64,000 bases of DNA from Altibacter sp. (GTDB taxonomy: Bacteria > Bacteroidota > Bacteroidia > Flavobacteriales > Flavobacteriaceae). The notes below the pieces were generated by a model. The model was not told the origin of the DNA. It saw nothing but the letters and a program-made list of their open reading frames with translations, and made no database searches. The stretch spans positions 1-64,000 of the forward strand of contig NZ_JAIOHK010000021.1 in the NCBI RefSeq assembly GCF_019913785.1, in the 5' to 3' direction. The position numbers and the translations under genes are program-made. Shown here in pieces: positions 49,589-59,145 of this stretch; position 1 is the first letter of the stretch; each line of letters starts with the position of its first letter.

Positions 49589-52015
49589 TTACCGCAGACT
49601 GGCTCCGAAATCTTTTTCAAAACGATCTTGCAACTTCTTCATGATCTTGTCAACCTGCTTGTCGGTTAGCGTTTTCTTTTCGTCCTGAATAGTAAAGCTA
49701 AGCGCATAGGATTTTTTGCCTTTTGGCAAGTTTTTCCCCATATATACATCGAAGAGTGTAACCTCTTTTAATAAATCCTTTTCGGTTTTCATCGCGGCTT
49801 CTTTCAGTCCCTCGAAACTTACTGAATCATCCAATAGCAGGGCAAAATCCCTTGTTACATATGGAAATTTAGGTATGGAAGCCATCACAAGATTTCCTCT
49901 TGGGATTTCTTCTAAAACAGCGTCCCAGTTAAAATCGGCATACAGTGTTTCTCCGTCTACTCCAAAGTGCTTGCCGATCTTTTTCTTAACAACACCAAAT
50001 GCAACCAAAGTCTTATTGTTCTTCTCCAGCTGTAGTCCTTCCGAAAAGATATCGTTATTAAGCCCTTTCTCAAAAAACCCCGAAATTCCCAACCGGTCTA
50101 AGATCGCCGTGACAACTCCTTTTGTATAAAAGAAATCACTTTTTTGCGTATTTCCGGCCCAACTGTCATCTTCCTTATTCCCCGAAATGATCACGGTCAA
50201 ATGCTTGTTTTCTGTATAACCACTACCATAGGCGTGATAGGTTTTTCCAAATTCGAACAATTTAACATTGTGTGTCCTTCTATTGTTATTATACGCCAAG
50301 GCTTCTAGGCCACCAAACAACATAGATTGCCGTAGCACGGAAAGTTCCTGACTCAATGGGTTTAACATGGTCACATTGTGTGCTTCGTTTAAATGTTCAC
50401 TGAGGGAAATGTATTTGGGAGATGTTAACGAATTATTCAACATTTCATGAAATCCGAGAGACATTAATTGTCCGGCAGTCTTATTCTGAATTTTATGATC
50501 TTCCACCTTTTCAGTGGTAGCTATAGATGCGTGAAGTTTTTCGGTAAAGTTTATTTTATTGTAACCGTACACCCGAAGGATTTCTTCAATGACATCTGCT
50601 TCGCGCGTCACATCGTTTCGGTAGGCAGGAATGGTCATTCCAATGCCGCTTTCGGTGACGTTATTCACCTTGATATCTAAAGAGGTAAGGATGCTTTTTA
50701 TGGTTTCCTTCGGAATTTCTTCACCGATAAGATTGGTGGCATTTTCAAACGAAAGCACCACCTGATGATCCATTATTTTCTTCGGATAAATATCGGTAAT
50801 GTCACTAGTGATCTCACCGCCGGCAATTTCAGTGATCAAAATCGCTGCACGCATTAAGGCGTATTCGGTTATATTTGGATCAATTCCACGTTCAAAGCGA
50901 AATGAAGCATCGGTATTCAGGCCATGACGCTTTGCCGTTTTCCGAATACTAATAGGGTTAAAATAGGCACTCTCCAGAAAGATAGACGTAGTAGCTTCGG
51001 TCACACCGCTATTTATTCCGCCAAACACTCCGGCGATACAGATAGGCCCTTCAGCATCACAGATCATTAGATCTTCTGCATGCAATTCCCTTTCAACTTC
51101 ATCCAACGAAGTGAATTTAGTTCCGGAAGCTAAGGTTTTCACCTGAATTTCATTTCCTGAAATTTTTGCCGCATCAAAGGCGTGCAGGGGTTGCCCTAAT
51201 TCGTGCAACACATAATTGGTTGTATCTACTACATTATTGATTGGAGAAAGTCCAATAGCCTTTAATCTATTCTGAAGCCAGGTAGGGGATTCGGTCACAA
51301 TTAGCCCGCTAATTGTCAAGCCGCAATATCTGGGAGCCAGTTCACTATCCACCTTTTTAATGTCAATTTTCAAAGTGCGGTTATCCACATGAAAACTACT
51401 GGTGGAAGGCGTAATGAGTTCTATTGCCACATCCTGTTGCAGCAGCCCTGCGCGAAGATCTCTGGCGACACCCCAATGACTCATTGCGTCTGCTCGGTTT
51501 GGAGTAAGACCAATTTCGAAAACATAGTCGTTCTCCACTTCAAAAATTTCGTGGGCGGGTGTACCGGGTTTCAGCTTTTTGTCCAATACCATAATTCCCT
51601 CATGACTTTGTCCTAGTCCCAGTTCATCTTCTGCACAGATCATTCCTTCGCTTACTTGTCCGCGAATTTTACCCTTTTTAATTTGCCACGGCTTACCTTC
51701 GGCATCGTATAGTGTGGTCCCGATAGTCGCAACGGGTACCTTCTGACCTTTGGCCACATTGGGGGCTCCACAGACAATTTGAACCGGTTCACCATCGCCA
51801 AGATCCACCTTTGTTACTTTCAACCGATCTGCATTTGGATGTTGGTCGCATGCCACCACATGTCCAACTACAATCCCTTCTAAGCCTCCGGGTACGGAAC
51901 AAAATTTTTCAATGCCTTCAATTTCCAATCCAAGATCGGTCAACAGTTCACCGGTCTTTTCCGCATCCCAGTCAATTTTTACAAATTGTTTCAGCCAGTT
52001 GTATGAAATCTTCAT
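49589..52015 (-). CDS. pheT: Phenylalanine-tRNA ligase beta subunit
   Basis: MKISYNWLKQFVKIDWDAEKTGELLTDLGLEIEG, tRNA-binding domain, B3/B4 and B5 regions, FDX-ACB C-terminus. Confidence 0.97.
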   Translation of the reverse strand: MKISYNWLKQFVKIDWDAEKTGELLTDLGLEIEGIEKFCSVPGGLEGIVVGHVVACDQHPNADRLKVTKVDLGDGEPVQIVCGAPNVAKGQKVPVATIGTTLYDAEGKPWQIKKGKIRGQVSEGMICAEDELGLGQSHEGIMVLDKKLKPGTPAHEIFEVENDYVFEIGLTPNRADAMSHWGVARDLRAGLLQQDVAIELITPSTSSFHVDNRTLKIDIKKVDSELAPRYCGLTISGLIVTESPTWLQNRLKAIGLSPINNVVDTTNYVLHELGQPLHAFDAAKISGNEIQVKTLASGTKFTSLDEVERELHAEDLMICDAEGPICIAGVFGGINSGVTEATTSIFLESAYFNPISIRKTAKRHGLNTDASFRFERGIDPNITEYALMRAAILITEIAGGEITSDITDIYPKKIMDHQVVLSFENATNLIGEEIPKETIKSILTSLDIKVNNVTESGIGMTIPAYRNDVTREADVIEEILRVYGYNKINFTEKLHASIATTEKVEDHKIQNKTAGQLMSLGFHEMLNNSLTSPKYISLSEHLNEAHNVTMLNPLSQELSVLRQSMLFGGLEALAYNNNRRTHNVKLFEFGKTYHAYGSGYTENKHLTVIISGNKEDDSWAGNTQKSDFFYTKGVVTAILDRLGISGFFEKGLNNDIFSEGLQLEKNNKTLVAFGVVKKKIGKHFGVDGETLYADFNWDAVLEEIPRGNLVMASIPKFPYVTRDFALLLDDSVSFEGLKEAAMKTEKDLLKEVTLFDVYMGKNLPKGKKSYALSFTIQDEKKTLTDKQVDKIMKKLQDRFEKDFGASLR

Positions 52016-52230
52016 TCGGGTTGTAATTTAAGGCACAAAGATAAAATAATGCGCCTAGCATTCAAACAATGCTGTATAATTCGTTCCGAATTAGGCGCTC
52101 TTTTATAAGGCAATTCAAGGGAAGAACGAATTTTTGATTCTGAGTGATAAATTACACATCCAAAATAATGATGGTTTCTGGAAGTACCATCCTTTTTTCT
52201 TATATTTTTAGCAATCCTAAAGTCGAAAAC

Positions 52231-53454
52231 ATGAGTCATTTTAAGCGAGCATTTTTTGTTTTATCTATTATAAGCATCCTCCTAACTTCCTGCAGTGAGT
52301 CCGCAAAAGCTCCTAGAATAGGGGAATGGCATGTAATTCTTGATTTGGGAGCCGGGAAAGAACTTCCATTTACAATGGAGTATAGGGCGAATGACCAAAT
52401 TGTGTTTTTTAACGCAGATGAAGCGATCGAAATGTCGGATGTAGTGCGGACCGGAGATTCCATTTTAATTTTGCATCCGGTTTTTGAAGGGGTGTTTAAA
52501 GGAATTTATACCGAAGAAACCATCACAGGCGATTTTATAAAGCCAAGCTTGGACCGAATAGTTCCGTTTCGAATGAATTTTGGCACTGCTGAACGTTTCG
52601 AAACCAATGCATCACCGGCGCAGGATGTTTCCGGAAATTGGGAGACTGTCTTTAGTCCCAATACTGTGGAAGACCGTTATATCGCAAAAGGAATATTTAA
52701 ACAAAAAGAATCGAGGGTTACCGGCACCTTTCGTACGACCACCGGAGACTATCGCTATTTAGATGGGGTAGTAGACGGAGATTCTTTAAAACTCTCTACC
52801 TTCGATGGAGCACATGCCTTTTTATTTGAAGCTAGGGTTTCGGATAGTACTATGACAGGTGTTTTTTACAGTGGCAATCATTGGAAAGAGCCATTTGAAG
52901 CCAAACGAAATGAACACTATGAATTACCGAAAGCCGATTCGCTCACCTTTTTAAAGGAAGGGTATGAAAGGATCGCATTTAGCTTCCCCGACACCGATGG
53001 GAATATGGTTTCGCTAACTGATAATGTATTTAAGGATAAGGTCGTAATCGTACAGATTATGGGGACCTGGTGTCCCAATTGTCTGGATGAGAGTAAATAT
53101 TACACCGCATTCTACAACGCCAATATGGAAAAAGATATAGCGATCGTCGCATTGGCCTTTGAATATGCCAAGACCGAAGAAAAAGCGATCGAAGCAATAA
53201 ATAAGTTAAGAAAAGCACTAGATATTCCCTATCCAATCTTGTTGGCACAAATAGGAGGGGGCAGCAAAGTCAAGGCCAATGAGAAACTACCTATGCTCAA
53301 TCATGTACTCTCATACCCAACTACGATATTTATTGACAAAAAGGGGAAGGTGCGAAAGATTCATACCGGATTTAACGGGCCAGCCACAGGAGAAAAATAC
53401 ACCGAATTTGTTAATGAGTTTGAAAGCTTTGTCACTGAATTGGAAGCTGAATAA
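52231..53454 (+). CDS. TlpA-family thioredoxin-like lipoprotein
   Basis: Lipobox LLTSC; VVIVQIMGTWCPNCLDESKYY; ATG at 52231 preferred over 52144. Confidence 0.88.
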   Translation: MSHFKRAFFVLSIISILLTSCSESAKAPRIGEWHVILDLGAGKELPFTMEYRANDQIVFFNADEAIEMSDVVRTGDSILILHPVFEGVFKGIYTEETITGDFIKPSLDRIVPFRMNFGTAERFETNASPAQDVSGNWETVFSPNTVEDRYIAKGIFKQKESRVTGTFRTTTGDYRYLDGVVDGDSLKLSTFDGAHAFLFEARVSDSTMTGVFYSGNHWKEPFEAKRNEHYELPKADSLTFLKEGYERIAFSFPDTDGNMVSLTDNVFKDKVVIVQIMGTWCPNCLDESKYYTAFYNANMEKDIAIVALAFEYAKTEEKAIEAINKLRKALDIPYPILLAQIGGGSKVKANEKLPMLNHVLSYPTTIFIDKKGKVRKIHTGFNGPATGEKYTEFVNEFESFVTELEAE

Positions 53455-53463
53455 AGGAGCGCA

Positions 53464-54123
53464 TTATTGATAATTAGGAATGTTTTTCCCTAAAATTATA
53501 TCCCGTTGGGCGGTGAGGATATTGTTTTCCACTTTCAATTTTACCAAGCCCGAGCCACATCTGTCCCTAAGGCTGTTTCGTTTATCAGCTGTGAGTAAGG
53601 GGTCATCATCGAACACTATGTCCGAGATGTAGTATTCGTTCCTTGTGGGTTCTTTTACGGTCATATGGATGTGTTCCGGTTCATCTCTATTGGGGTAAGA
53701 GGCAGGTCTAAAGGTATAAAAGGTATATTTTCCATCAAGGTCTGTTTTAATCCAACCACGGATAAACCCATGGCGTGTACCCCAGCCAGTTTCATTGCCC
53801 TTTTGCTCATAGATCCCTTCCCGGTTAGTGTGATAAATATACACTATGACATCTTTGGCCGGTGTTTTTCCGTCGCGCTCGAAAATTGTTCCGGTAATTT
53901 TTAATTTTGGCTCATTTTCTGAAAAAGCAGGGAGCGTGTCAATCGTTGATAATACTTTATCACCATACTCAAAAATAGCTTCACAACCTTCGCAGGGTCC
54001 GCCAACACCAGTTTTAATATTAGTTTGCTTATCCGATTGTGAATTACAGGCGGCAAAAACCAGTAAAATTGTTGTGGCGCTAACAAGTTGCTTTATGCGT
54101 ATGGAATCAATTAACATTTTCAT
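53464..54123 (-). CDS. Intradiol ring-cleavage dioxygenase-like lipoprotein
   Basis: Lipobox LLVFAAC; VIVYIYHTNREGIYEQ, FRPASYPNRDEPEHIHMTVKEP; Met at 54123 or 54117. Confidence 0.85.
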   Translation of the reverse strand: MKMLIDSIRIKQLVSATTILLVFAACNSQSDKQTNIKTGVGGPCEGCEAIFEYGDKVLSTIDTLPAFSENEPKLKITGTIFERDGKTPAKDVIVYIYHTNREGIYEQKGNETGWGTRHGFIRGWIKTDLDGKYTFYTFRPASYPNRDEPEHIHMTVKEPTRNEYYISDIVFDDDPLLTADKRNSLRDRCGSGLVKLKVENNILTAQRDIILGKNIPNYQ

Positions 54124-54580
54124 GGGTTTGTTTAAGTTTCTTTTCAAAGCATAAACTGTTTTCAACGCCTTTATATTGCCCGTAATTTGAAATGAGTTTA
54201 AAACCGCTCTTGGTGTATAAGGCAATTGCTTCCGGTTGTTTTTTCCCGGTTTCAAGGATACAACGATCATATAATAACTCGGTAGCCCAATGTTCTAATT
54301 CGTTTAAAATCATAGTTGCAATACCTTTACCTCTGCTGACGGGCAGCGTATACATGCGCTTTACTTCCATGGAGTATGGGTCAAACTCCTTGATGGCGCC
54401 ACATCCCAGAGGTGTTTCATTTTCATAGGCAATTATAACGTGTTTGATAGCATCGATCTTATTGAATTGATGATAGAAGTCATGTTCTTCCCCATCGCGA
54501 ATTGCCAGATCGGCATCCAGCAAAGCGACCAGTTTTATAAAATCTGGATTTTCAGAGCTGGTGCGAACTGTTTTAATCAT
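54107..54580 (-). CDS. GNAT-family N-acetyltransferase
   Basis: VKRMYTLPVSRGKGIATMILNELEHWA...LETGKKQPEAIALYTKSGFKLI. Confidence 0.9.
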   Translation of the reverse strand: MIKTVRTSSENPDFIKLVALLDADLAIRDGEEHDFYHQFNKIDAIKHVIIAYENETPLGCGAIKEFDPYSMEVKRMYTLPVSRGKGIATMILNELEHWATELLYDRCILETGKKQPEAIALYTKSGFKLISNYGQYKGVENSLCFEKKLKQTHENVN

Positions 54581-54740
54581 TTGCTTCGGCCTTCCTTTTG
54601 AAAGTAAATTATATTGTTGTCAAAGTTTATCACCTCTAGTGTCAGGGTACCATAAAGTTACAGAAATTTTGATCAATGTAGGTTCGTTAACTAGGGTTCA
54701 ATATATACTATTGAGCACGAAATTAGGAGTTGAGGGGCAG

Positions 54741-55319
54741 CTAAAACTGCAAGTTGACACTCAGTAAATAGACATTGTCAGCCGAAACGAAACTTATTTG
54801 AACACCTTTCTTTTGGTACTTGGTGGTATACAAATAACTACTTCCAATACCAATAACAGCACCGCCTACAACGTCCCAAAAATCGTGATAGCCATCGGGG
54901 CCTTCCATTCTGCTTACACCCACAATACTGGCTAAAGTATAGGCAATCCATCCGTATTTCCATCCGTATCGCTTCTGGATGAAGGCCGCACCCGAAAATG
55001 CCGAAGAGGTGTGTCCGCTTGGAAAGGAGTCATATCTGTTTCGCCCCTCGGGTCTTTTACTTTTTATAAGATGCTTCAAAGTGTAAGTAATTGCCATAGT
55101 TGTGCCGTACGAAAGCGCAAGCTGCTTGGTGCCTTCATAATCCTTTTCCAAAATTGAAACAATACCCGCCGTAATAGGAATTCCAATTTGAAGGACATCC
55201 CCGGTGCCTTCCAGGGCATATTCCCATTCTTCGTGGGTTCCATCAAGACTAACTTGTGCATTGATTGTAGGGGTGAGAAAGAGAACTAGCAGAAATAAGC
55301 GAATTAAATGGTTCTTCAT
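54741..55319 (-). CDS. PAP2-family phosphatase
   Basis: KSKRPEGRNRYDSFPSGHTSSAFSGAAF and SRMEGPDGYHDFWDVVGGAVIG; Met at 55319 preferred. Confidence 0.88.
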   Translation of the reverse strand: MKNHLIRLFLLVLFLTPTINAQVSLDGTHEEWEYALEGTGDVLQIGIPITAGIVSILEKDYEGTKQLALSYGTTMAITYTLKHLIKSKRPEGRNRYDSFPSGHTSSAFSGAAFIQKRYGWKYGWIAYTLASIVGVSRMEGPDGYHDFWDVVGGAVIGIGSSYLYTTKYQKKGVQISFVSADNVYLLSVNLQF

Positions 55320-55419
55320 ACGATGGTTAGTTGTCACCTTATTCGAGGTGAATTACTCCTTGCGTCATCTTCCACTGTGTTAAATAGAACGGAAAAAAAT
55401 AGAAATCCGTATGGATTTC

Positions 55420-57525
55420 TTACGATATGTAATTCCATATATTCTTGTATTTGGCAAGTTGTACAAAGGTTTTTTTAATCGGAAGGTTTTCAGGTAGCGA
55501 CAAAGAAGGATCGCCTTTTAATACCTGAAAGGCATAACTTCGCGCTATCTTTAAAATTTCCGAATCCTTAACAATGTCTGCAATCCGTAGATTTAGTACA
55601 CCACTTTGCTGCGTTCCCATTAGATCTCCCGGACCTCGTAGCCTGAGGTCTACTTCAGCTATCTCAAAGCCATCTCCCGTACGAACCATGGTTTCCAGGC
55701 GTGTTTTGGCATCGGCTGAAAGTTTGTGGCTTGTCATTAAGATGCAATAGCTTTGCTCAGCTCCTCTCCCTACGCGGCCCCTTAGCTGATGTAATTGAGA
55801 CAATCCGAAACGTTCCGCACTTTCAATCACCATCACACTGGCGTTGGGCACATCAACACCTACTTCAATAACGGTAGTAGCTACCATGATTTGTGTTTGG
55901 CCTTTGACAAAACGTTCCATTTCAATTTCCTTGTCGGCCGGTTTCATTTTTCCATGCACGATGGAGACCTGATACTTCGGAAGTGGAAATTCACGAACAA
56001 TGCTTTCATAGCCATCCATGAGATCTTTATAATCCAGGGCTTCACTTTCCTGAATTAATGGGTATACCATATAGACCTGTCTACCCTTCGAAATTTCATC
56101 TCGTACAAACCGAAAAACCTTCAGCCTATTCGCGTCAAAACGATGCACTGTTTTTATGTCTTTCCGGCCGGGTGGAAGTTCGTCAATAACACTAATATCG
56201 AGATCGCCATATACACTCATGGCAAGGGTGCGGGGGATAGGGGTGGCGGTCATCACCAAGACGTGCGGAGGGTATTCATTTTTATGCCATAATTTACTGC
56301 GTTGTGCCACGCCAAAACGATGCTGTTCATCGATAATAGCAAGCCCTAAATTTTTAAATTTAACCTTGTCTTCCAGTAGGGCGTGGGTGCCAATGAGCAT
56401 GTCTAATGCACCATTTTCAAGTTTTTCGTGAATTTCCTTTCTTTTTGAAGTTTTAGTTGAACCAGTGAGTATTTCTATACTGGTATTCAAATTGTTACAT
56501 AATTCAAGTAAACCATTGTAGTGCTGGACTGACAAAATTTCAGTCGGCGCCATTAAGCAGGCTTGAAAACCGTTGTCAAGTGCTATTAACATTGACATTA
56601 ACGCCACTATGGTCTTCCCCGAACCTACATCTCCTTGTAAGAGTCGGTTCATCTGGGCATTGCTCCCCAGGTCGTTCCTAATTTCTTTGATGACACGCTT
56701 CTGAGCATCGGTTAATTCGAAGGGTAAATGTTCGTTGTAAAAGGTGTTGAAAAGCGGTCCGACTTTTTCAAAAGGATATCCTTTAATTTTCGCTTTATGA
56801 AGTAAATTTTTTCGAATTAATTGCAGTTGGATATAGAACAATTCTTCAAATTTTAATCGGTATTGAGCGCGTGCTAAAAGCGATTGACTTTTCGGAAAAT
56901 GTATGTTGAAAAGCGCCTCGTTTTTTGGGAGCAATTTGAGCTGTTCCAAAAGGGGTTTTGAGAGACTTTCGGCAAAGCCATTTTTTGCTTCCAAAAACAG
57001 CTGTTGCATGAGTCCGTTGACCACTCGATTTGTAATGCCACTGTTTGATAATTTTTCGGTGGAAGGATACACCGGCTGCATGGCAGATCGTATACTTTTT
57101 TCATGCGCTTCCAGCAATTCCATTTCGGGGTGAGGCATCGAAAAAGCGCCATTGAACCAGTTACATTTTCCGAAGATAACATAAGGTACATTAATCTTCA
57201 GGTTTTCCTTGATCCACTTATGTCCACGGAACCATACCAACTCCATTGTACCTGTTTCATCTACAAATGTTGCCACCAGTCGTTTGCCACGCTGTTGCTG
57301 CACAGTTTTTATATGCGTAATCTTACCAATGATCTGTACTTCGGCATTTGTCTGCTGTAGTTGAGCAATTTTATAATACTGCGTCCGGTCCAGATACCGA
57401 TTCGGGAAAAGATTCAATAAATCCTGAAATGTATGAATACCCAGCTCCATTTTGAGCAGATTGGCGCGATTGGGGCCAACACCCTTTAAATATTCAATTG
57501 GCGTTTGCAGGAAATTGGTATTCAT
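55420..57525 (-). CDS. recG: ATP-dependent DNA helicase RecG
   Basis: LQGDVGSGKTIVALMSMLIAL, IIDEQHRFGVAQR, MTATPIPRTLAMSVYGDLD, QLRGRVGRGAEQSYC. Confidence 0.97.
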   Translation of the reverse strand: MNTNFLQTPIEYLKGVGPNRANLLKMELGIHTFQDLLNLFPNRYLDRTQYYKIAQLQQTNAEVQIIGKITHIKTVQQQRGKRLVATFVDETGTMELVWFRGHKWIKENLKINVPYVIFGKCNWFNGAFSMPHPEMELLEAHEKSIRSAMQPVYPSTEKLSNSGITNRVVNGLMQQLFLEAKNGFAESLSKPLLEQLKLLPKNEALFNIHFPKSQSLLARAQYRLKFEELFYIQLQLIRKNLLHKAKIKGYPFEKVGPLFNTFYNEHLPFELTDAQKRVIKEIRNDLGSNAQMNRLLQGDVGSGKTIVALMSMLIALDNGFQACLMAPTEILSVQHYNGLLELCNNLNTSIEILTGSTKTSKRKEIHEKLENGALDMLIGTHALLEDKVKFKNLGLAIIDEQHRFGVAQRSKLWHKNEYPPHVLVMTATPIPRTLAMSVYGDLDISVIDELPPGRKDIKTVHRFDANRLKVFRFVRDEISKGRQVYMVYPLIQESEALDYKDLMDGYESIVREFPLPKYQVSIVHGKMKPADKEIEMERFVKGQTQIMVATTVIEVGVDVPNASVMVIESAERFGLSQLHQLRGRVGRGAEQSYCILMTSHKLSADAKTRLETMVRTGDGFEIAEVDLRLRGPGDLMGTQQSGVLNLRIADIVKDSEILKIARSYAFQVLKGDPSLSLPENLPIKKTFVQLAKYKNIWNYIS

Positions 57526-57656
57526 AAAACGAATTTAACAAATCCCTCTAACCTGAAGAATGTATCTTTATATAATTCCTTGTATTGATACATAATTAGC
57601 ATGAAAATGTGGGTATTTTTTGGTATTTTCGACCACTCAAATAAACTCAATTTACA

Positions 57657-59045
57657 ATGAAGGTAATTTTCAATACAAAGGCATTCGCTTTTTTTCTTTT
57701 AATTTCTTCTTCTTTACTATTTATCAACTGTAGTAATGATGAAACCGGTACCACATTGGACCTAAGCCCACAATTTACGGTAGATGTAACGGCGCTGGAT
57801 TTTGGTGAGGAAGTACTTAATGAGGTGTCAGAAAGGCAATCGTTCGTAATCGACGCAAGCAATTTGACGAATGAATTGATCGTTACCTCTTCCGAAGCAC
57901 AATTTGAAATTTCAAGAGACGGGAATGTCTATACCAATACGATTTCATATACTGTCGCCAATGCAAATATCGATGATAAAATGGTCTATGTGCGCTTTGC
58001 TCCAAAGAATCAGATTCTAGGAGACATCACAGGAACCATCACGATTTCGAGCGAAGAAGCCGGTACCGAAACCATTTCATTGACCGGAACCAGTGTTTTA
58101 GCTGTAGAAGAGACCACGACCATTACCACCTTTCAACAAGTACACCACGCCTTTGGAGAAAATCTGTCACAGAGCCATACCAATGTATTCCAGTTTCCTG
58201 AGGACATGACACAGATTTCCAATATTACCATGTTTGTGAAATTGGAATGCCCCGACGGTGGCTGCAATGCCTGGGATGTGTATGCAAACATTGCAGTTAA
58301 GAATACAGCAACCTCCACTTGGATGGAAATAGGAAGATATATCACACCCTATGGGGTGGACAACCACCAATTGGAAAGAGGTTTCGAAATTGACGTAACC
58401 GATTTTAAATCTCTGCTTACAGGCAGTGTTGAACTGAAATCGTTTGTAGAAGTTTGGGGATCGGATGGATGGAATGTTTCCGTCGAGTTTGATGTGACCA
58501 CAGGAGGAGAGATCGAATATCCGTATTCTGCTATTTCGGAAGTACTACAATACAACAGACATTCCTTAGATGGTATCCCATACGGGGTTCCTAACGAATT
58601 TGATGTCGATAAGACCATTTCTATTCCGCAGAATGCCGAAGCGACTTTTCTGCGAACCATTATTACGGGTTGGGGACATGCAACACCAAACGACCCGGGA
58701 GGAAGACCTTGTGCCGAATGGTGTTTTAGAAGACATCACATACTTATTAACGGAGCAGAGACGTTTGAGCATTATATGGGCCCCATTGGTTGTAGTTCAA
58801 ATCCGGTGGCACCCCAAGGTGGAAATTGGGCGCCCGATAGAGCCGGTTGGTGCCCCGGGATGTCGGTTCCTAATAGAATAGATATGTTCGATCCTGCCAT
58901 GGCAGGTCAGACTTTTACATTTGAATATGATCTAGAGGACTGGACAAGTGATAGCGGAGGAACTAACAACGCTTACTATGCAATTTCTACCTTTGTGGTC
59001 GTTAAAAGTAATTCTCCTATTGAAACTCCAATGGTCACAGAATAA
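57657..59045 (+). CDS. PNGase F-like peptide-N-glycosidase lipoprotein with N-terminal beta-sandwich domain
   Basis: N-terminal CSNDE after signal peptide; C-terminal region with ECPDGGCNAWDVYANIAV, ITGWGHATPNDPGGRPCAEWCFRRHHILIN, NWAPDRAGWCPGMSVPNRID. Confidence 0.9.
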   Translation: MKVIFNTKAFAFFLLISSSLLFINCSNDETGTTLDLSPQFTVDVTALDFGEEVLNEVSERQSFVIDASNLTNELIVTSSEAQFEISRDGNVYTNTISYTVANANIDDKMVYVRFAPKNQILGDITGTITISSEEAGTETISLTGTSVLAVEETTTITTFQQVHHAFGENLSQSHTNVFQFPEDMTQISNITMFVKLECPDGGCNAWDVYANIAVKNTATSTWMEIGRYITPYGVDNHQLERGFEIDVTDFKSLLTGSVELKSFVEVWGSDGWNVSVEFDVTTGGEIEYPYSAISEVLQYNRHSLDGIPYGVPNEFDVDKTISIPQNAEATFLRTIITGWGHATPNDPGGRPCAEWCFRRHHILINGAETFEHYMGPIGCSSNPVAPQGGNWAPDRAGWCPGMSVPNRIDMFDPAMAGQTFTFEYDLEDWTSDSGGTNNAYYAISTFVVVKSNSPIETPMVTE

Positions 59046-59067
59046 ACAACATTTAACTATTCAAAAG

Positions 59068-59097
59068 CAGGTATTGTAAGAAATACCTGCTTTTTTT
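59068..59097 (+). terminator. Rho-independent terminator
   Basis: gcaggtatt-gtaag-aatacctgc followed by T tract. Confidence 0.85.
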
Positions 59098-59145
59098 ATG
59101 AATAATCTATACCTTTAGTATACCGGACTGTAGCCTGTTATTTCT

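Noticed and set aside
58133-58881. Overlapping ORFs on both strands in the PNGase-like gene
   Set aside because: Shadow ORFs; the PNGase-like frame is strongly supported by homology.
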